DNA of 10,130 nt from SLFT01 sp964493075 (GTDB lineage: Bacteria; Hydrogenedentota; Hydrogenedentia; Hydrogenedentales; CAITNO01): contig CAZBNU010000150.1 of NCBI GenBank assembly GCA_964493075.1, forward strand, positions 1 through 10,130, written 5' to 3'. A program made the translations under genes and the position numbers. The stretch's first letter is position 1, and each line of letters begins with the position of its first letter. Below the pieces are notes generated by a model. It was not told the DNA's origin. It did not search any database and saw only the letters and a list, made by a program, of their open reading frames with translations. Shown in pieces: positions 7,694-10,130 of the stretch.

Positions 7694-8101
7694 ATGCATA
7701 CACAAACAAAATCCATATACCTGTGCGGGCCGATAATGGATGCCACCTCAGATGAGAGCAAGACTTGGCGACAGCGTGCCAAGGAACGGCTGGCGGGCAG
7801 ATTTATTCTGTTGGATCCCATGCGGCGCGATTTCAGGGATCGTGAGATTGACAGTGCCAATGAAATTGTGGAGTTTGACCTGCAGGACATTCGCAATGCG
7901 GACATGCTGCTAGTGAATTATTCGAAGGCTTCCATCGGCACTTCTATGGAGGTATTCTATGCTGCCCACGATATGGGCAAATTTGTTATTGCCTTTTCCC
8001 CGTATGAATACCAGGACATGTCCCCGTGGATGGTGAGGTATTGCACCAAGATACTGCCCAGCCTGGACAATGCTCTGGAATATAGTGAGAAGCATTTTTA
8101 A
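7694..8101 (+). CDS. Nucleoside 2-deoxyribosyltransferase-like protein
   Basis: A 135-residue soluble protein with the Rossmann-like pattern of nucleoside 2-deoxyribosyltransferases: SIYLCGPIMDA at the N-terminus (Y9), DLQDIRNADMLLVNY (D70) in the middle and SIGTSMEVFYAAHDMGKFVIAF, in which E86 fits the catalytic glutamate of the family. Related enzymes cleave or exchange the base of deoxynucleosides in salvage; similar short proteins occur in phages and as uncharacterised bacterial families. It is slightly shorter than classical enzymes (about 150-160 residues), so the substrate and activity are uncertain. No signal peptide is seen. AGGGG (7679-7683) precedes the ATG by about ten bases. It lies in line with the DUF1080 gene upstream and PurE downstream. 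The nucleoside theme fits PurE loosely, but salvage and de novo purine synthesis are different routes. Confidence 0.82.
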   Translation: MHTQTKSIYLCGPIMDATSDESKTWRQRAKERLAGRFILLDPMRRDFRDREIDSANEIVEFDLQDIRNADMLLVNYSKASIGTSMEVFYAAHDMGKFVIAFSPYEYQDMSPWMVRYCTKILPSLDNALEYSEKHF

Positions 8102-8124
8102 CAACGCTACAAACGTAAACTGTA

Positions 8125-8155
8125 GGGTTGGGGAAGCGCAGCGGAACCCACCAAT
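8125..8155. repeat. Repeat-like inverted element in the purE leader
   Basis: GGGTT (8125-8129) and AACCC (8145-8149) can pair around a 15-base GC-rich loop, and GCGCAGCGGAACCCACCAAT (8136-8155) recurs imperfectly at 6793-6813. The look (GTAGGGTTGG...GGAACCCACC) resembles short repeats common between genes in many bacterial genomes, as recalled rather than searched. It lies 80-110 bases before purE. Confidence 0.45.
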
Positions 8156-8175
8156 CTTTATGCAGATAAAACCCC

Positions 8176-8197
8176 GGCGCACCTGGGAAGGTACGCC
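8176..8197 (+). promoter_or_regulatory. Hairpin with GNRA-type loop upstream of purE
   Basis: GGCGCACCT (8176-8184) pairs with AGGTACGCC (8189-8197): eight of nine pairs with one C-A mismatch, closed by the four-base loop GGGA, which fits the GNRA tetraloop pattern. It ends 36 bases before the purE ATG. It has no T-run after it, so it is not a simple terminator. It may be a leader structure of purE or part of the same intergenic repeat as 8125-8155. I see no known purine riboswitch core. Confidence 0.4.
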
Positions 8198-8233
8198 TAC
8201 GAAGATACAAACCTTTGCATTAGGAGTATATCT

Positions 8234-8740
8234 ATGAGTTGTTGTGAAAACCCCTTGGTTGTGGTACTGATGGGCAGTGAATCGGATTGGGAAACCATGC
8301 AGCGCACCCACAAGACGCTGGATGATTTTGGCGTACCTCATGTGTGCAGGGTATTGTCAGCACACCGTACTCCGGATTTGGTCGCGGCATTTGTAAAAGA
8401 AACAGAGGCCAAAGGCGCCGAAGTCTTTATTGCCGGCGCGGGCCTTGCCGCCGCGCTTCCCGGTGCTGTCGCCGCGCTGACCACCAAGCCGGTGTTGGGT
8501 GTGCCTATCCAGGCGGGCGCGTTGAATGGGCATGATGCGCTGCTGGCCATGGCGCAGATGCCTCCGGGTATTCCTGTGGGCGCGCTGGCCATTGGAACGC
8601 CCGGCGCGACCAATGCCGCGTTGCTGGCTGTGGCGATTCTTGCGAACAAGTATGATGAATACGCGGAGAAACTGAAAGCGTATCGTACTTCTCAGGCGGA
8701 CAAGATTGCCGCAACCAAACTCCCTTGCGGATGCGAATAA
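8234..8740 (+). CDS. purE: N5-carboxyaminoimidazole ribonucleotide mutase (PurE, class I-like)
   Basis: A 168-residue cytoplasmic enzyme of de novo purine synthesis that converts N5-CAIR to CAIR in the class I family. Visible motifs: MGSESDW (13-19), VLSAHRTPD (40-48, with the catalytic-type H44), IAGAGLAAALPG (66-77), PVLGVPIQAGALNGHDALLAMAQMPPGIPVGALAIG (86-121) and ATNAALLAVAIL. The length is normal. Odd: the usual GAGGAAHLPG motif reads GAGLAAALPG, so alanine 74 takes the place of a commonly conserved histidine (His75 in E. coli). The protein ends in a short cysteine-containing tail (PCGCE). AGGAG (8222-8226) lies seven bases before the ATG. PurK, its usual partner, is absent here; rhaA follows by 14 bases. 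The fold is sure, but full catalytic activity is less so. Confidence 0.9.
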   Translation: MSCCENPLVVVLMGSESDWETMQRTHKTLDDFGVPHVCRVLSAHRTPDLVAAFVKETEAKGAEVFIAGAGLAAALPGAVAALTTKPVLGVPIQAGALNGHDALLAMAQMPPGIPVGALAIGTPGATNAALLAVAILANKYDEYAEKLKAYRTSQADKIAATKLPCGCE

Positions 8741-8754
8741 GAAAGGAAATTACC

Positions 8755-10032
8755 ATGTTTACAGCACCGACTGATGCACAAATAACACGCGCCTACGAAG
8801 ACGCCAAAGAGATGTACGCCGCGTATGGCGTGGACACGGAAAAGGCGATGGCGCGTTTGGCTTCCATACCTATTTCATTGCATTGCTGGCAGGGCGATGA
8901 TGTGGGTGGTTTCGAAAATGTGGACGCTGCCAGCGGTGGCGGCATTCAGGCCACCGGCAATTATCCGGGCAAAGCGTCCACGCCGGAACAACTGCGTAAG
9001 GACGCCGGACTGGCGCTGGACCTGATCCCGGGCAAGCACCGGTTTAACCTGCATGCCATGTACGCCGAGACCAATGGTGTCAAGGTGGATCGTGATGCTC
9101 TTGAACCGACGCATTTCGATAACTGGGTGGCGTGGGCGCAGGAGCGTGGCTTGGGTATTGACTTTAATCCCAGCTGCTTCGGCCATCCCAAGGCGGATGA
9201 CGGTTTCACCTTGTCCCATTATGATGCAGGCATTCGTAAGTTTTGGATCGATCACTGCATTGTATCCAGAAAGATTGCCGAGAATATCGGGGAACGCCTT
9301 GGCAAGCCCTGTGTGACAAATTTGTGGATACCGGACGGGTATAAAGACATCCCCGTGGATCGCAACAAGTCCCGTGAACTGTTGCGGGAATCTCTGGACG
9401 CCGTGTTTGCCGAACGCAGCAACCCCGCCCATAATCTGGATGCCGTGGAAAGCAAACTGTTCGGCATCGGTTCGGAAAGTTGCGTCATTGGTTCTCATGA
9501 GTTCTACATGGGCTATGCACTCACCCGGAAACTTTTGCTCTGCCTGGATGCCGGACATTTTCATCCCACCGAGGTTATCTCAGACAAGATCAGTTCGGCA
9601 TTGTTGTTCCTCGATGAGATGTTGCTTCACGTCAGCCGTGGTGTACGCTGGGACAGCGACCATGTCATCGTGTTGAGCGACGAAATCCGCGCCATTGCCG
9701 AAGAGATTATCCGGAACAACTACGAGAGCCGGGTGCATATCGGCCTGGACTTCTTTGACGCCAGTATCAACCGCATTGCCGCCTGGGTGATTGGCACGCG
9801 GGTTATGATCAAGGCGTTGCTGATTGCGCTGCTCGAACCGACGGACACGCTGCGCACGATGGAGCAGGAAATGAATTTTACGGCGCGCCTGGCGCTGTTG
9901 GAAGAACTCAAGACATTGCCCTTTGGTGCGGTATGGAATTACTACTGCGTCCAGCAGAATGTGCCCACAGCCGGGTCGTGGATGAACACCATCACCAGGT
10001 ACGAAAAAGAAGTGCTGTCCAATCGGGGATAA
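8755..10032 (+). CDS. rhaA: L-rhamnose isomerase
   Basis: A 425-residue cytoplasmic TIM-barrel enzyme that converts L-rhamnose to L-rhamnulose, the first step of rhamnose breakdown. It matches the RhaA family along its whole length (E. coli RhaA is 419). Motifs: ISLHCWQGDDVGGFE, GGGIQATGNYPGKA, KHRFNLHAMYAE, GIDFNPSCFGHPKADDGFTLSH, TNLWIPDGYKD, the metal-site region CLDAGHFHPTEVISDK (H268) and VRWDSDHV (D300, D302). These correspond to the Mn-binding H262, D294 and D296 of E. coli with an offset of six. No motif is lost. ATG 8755 is chosen over the earlier in-frame ATG at 8725, which lies inside purE, because AAAGGA (8742-8747) sits seven bases before 8755. It follows purE by 14 bases, so they are probably co-transcribed. 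No rhamnulose kinase or aldolase gene is in the window. Confidence 0.97.
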   Translation: MFTAPTDAQITRAYEDAKEMYAAYGVDTEKAMARLASIPISLHCWQGDDVGGFENVDAASGGGIQATGNYPGKASTPEQLRKDAGLALDLIPGKHRFNLHAMYAETNGVKVDRDALEPTHFDNWVAWAQERGLGIDFNPSCFGHPKADDGFTLSHYDAGIRKFWIDHCIVSRKIAENIGERLGKPCVTNLWIPDGYKDIPVDRNKSRELLRESLDAVFAERSNPAHNLDAVESKLFGIGSESCVIGSHEFYMGYALTRKLLLCLDAGHFHPTEVISDKISSALLFLDEMLLHVSRGVRWDSDHVIVLSDEIRAIAEEIIRNNYESRVHIGLDFFDASINRIAAWVIGTRVMIKALLIALLEPTDTLRTMEQEMNFTARLALLEELKTLPFGAVWNYYCVQQNVPTAGSWMNTITRYEKEVLSNRG

Positions 10033-10057
10033 GCGCAAAACACGAAGACCAACTAAC

Positions 10058-10118
10058 CACAGAGAACGCAAAGATCACAAAAGAAGAATATTGTTTTGTG
10101 CGTTTTGTGCTTTGTGTG
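10058..10118. repeat. Imperfect inverted repeat after rhaA
   Basis: Two 25-base arms (10058-10082 and 10094-10118) pair at 18 of 25 positions around an 11-base loop; the inner seven pairs (CACAAAA with TTTTGTG) are perfect. The left arm begins CACAGAGAACGCAAAG and the right arm carries repeated TTTTGTGC words. The sequence looks like the ACCACAGAG...TTTGTGTG intergenic repeat seen in many environmental genomes (recalled, not searched). It begins 26 bases after the rhaA stop and could also act as a weak transcription stop. The element may continue beyond the window. Confidence 0.5.
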
Positions 10119-10130
10119 ACTCTATGAAAG

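Noticed and set aside
8102..8233. Purine riboswitch before purE
   Set aside because: I could not find the conserved core sequences or the three-way junction layout; the visible hairpins do not match it.
8875..9564. Long open frame on the minus strand (229 codons)
   Set aside because: It lies wholly inside rhaA, whose conserved motifs are intact; its translation shows no recognisable family and is a product of the opposite frame.

Overview
The window reads as a stretch of chromosome from a Gram-negative bacterium of medium GC content. It encodes an outer-membrane TonB-dependent receptor, a periplasmic YfiR-like protein and a membrane hybrid kinase with a periplasmic sensor. A secreted DUF1080 protein, an L-rhamnose isomerase and intergenic repeat-like elements recall environmental carbohydrate-degrading groups (PVC bacteria, Hydrogenedentota, Bacteroidota and similar). 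That placement is an impression; no rRNA or other taxonomic marker is present. Genes fill almost everything: no gene-free stretch exceeds 200 bases, and there are no tRNA genes, CRISPR arrays, transposases or phage genes.

Layout. (1) 1-1017, minus strand: a cytoplasmic protein of uncertain function with a tryptophan/histidine/cysteine-rich motif recalling tocopherol-cyclase/CrtC-like barrels. (2) 1018-1246: a divergent spacer with a good extended -10 promoter facing right. (3) 1247-6743, plus strand: a tight three-gene block of TonB-dependent receptor, YfiR-like (DUF4154) periplasmic protein and a 947-residue CHASE8-HAMP-HisKA-HATPase-REC-REC-HPt hybrid kinase. The first two genes overlap, and the third starts at TTG two bases after the second ends. 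(4) 6744-6901: a spacer with a repeat-like fragment, a second extended -10 promoter and a hairpin at the predicted 5' end of the transcript. (5) 6902-10032, plus strand: a secreted DUF1080 protein, a small nucleoside 2-deoxyribosyltransferase-like protein, PurE and L-rhamnose isomerase. A 132-base spacer with two hairpins precedes purE, and rhaA follows purE by 14 bases. (6) 10033-10130: an imperfect inverted repeat.

How the genes may work together. In the known YfiBNR system, periplasmic YfiR restrains the diguanylate cyclase YfiN through YfiN's periplasmic CHASE8 domain. Here a YfiR-like protein sits beside a kinase that also carries a CHASE8-like periplasmic domain followed by HAMP, but whose output is a His-Asp-Asp-His phosphorelay. 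A TonB-dependent receptor takes the upstream place. The simplest reading is a three-part envelope signalling unit in which receptor state or imported ligand alters YfiR binding to the kinase. This is inference from gene order and domain make-up. The right-hand cluster mixes sugar metabolism (DUF1080, RhaA) with nucleotide metabolism (NDT-like, PurE). No shared pathway is evident, and PurE carries an unusual replacement at a position that is normally histidine.
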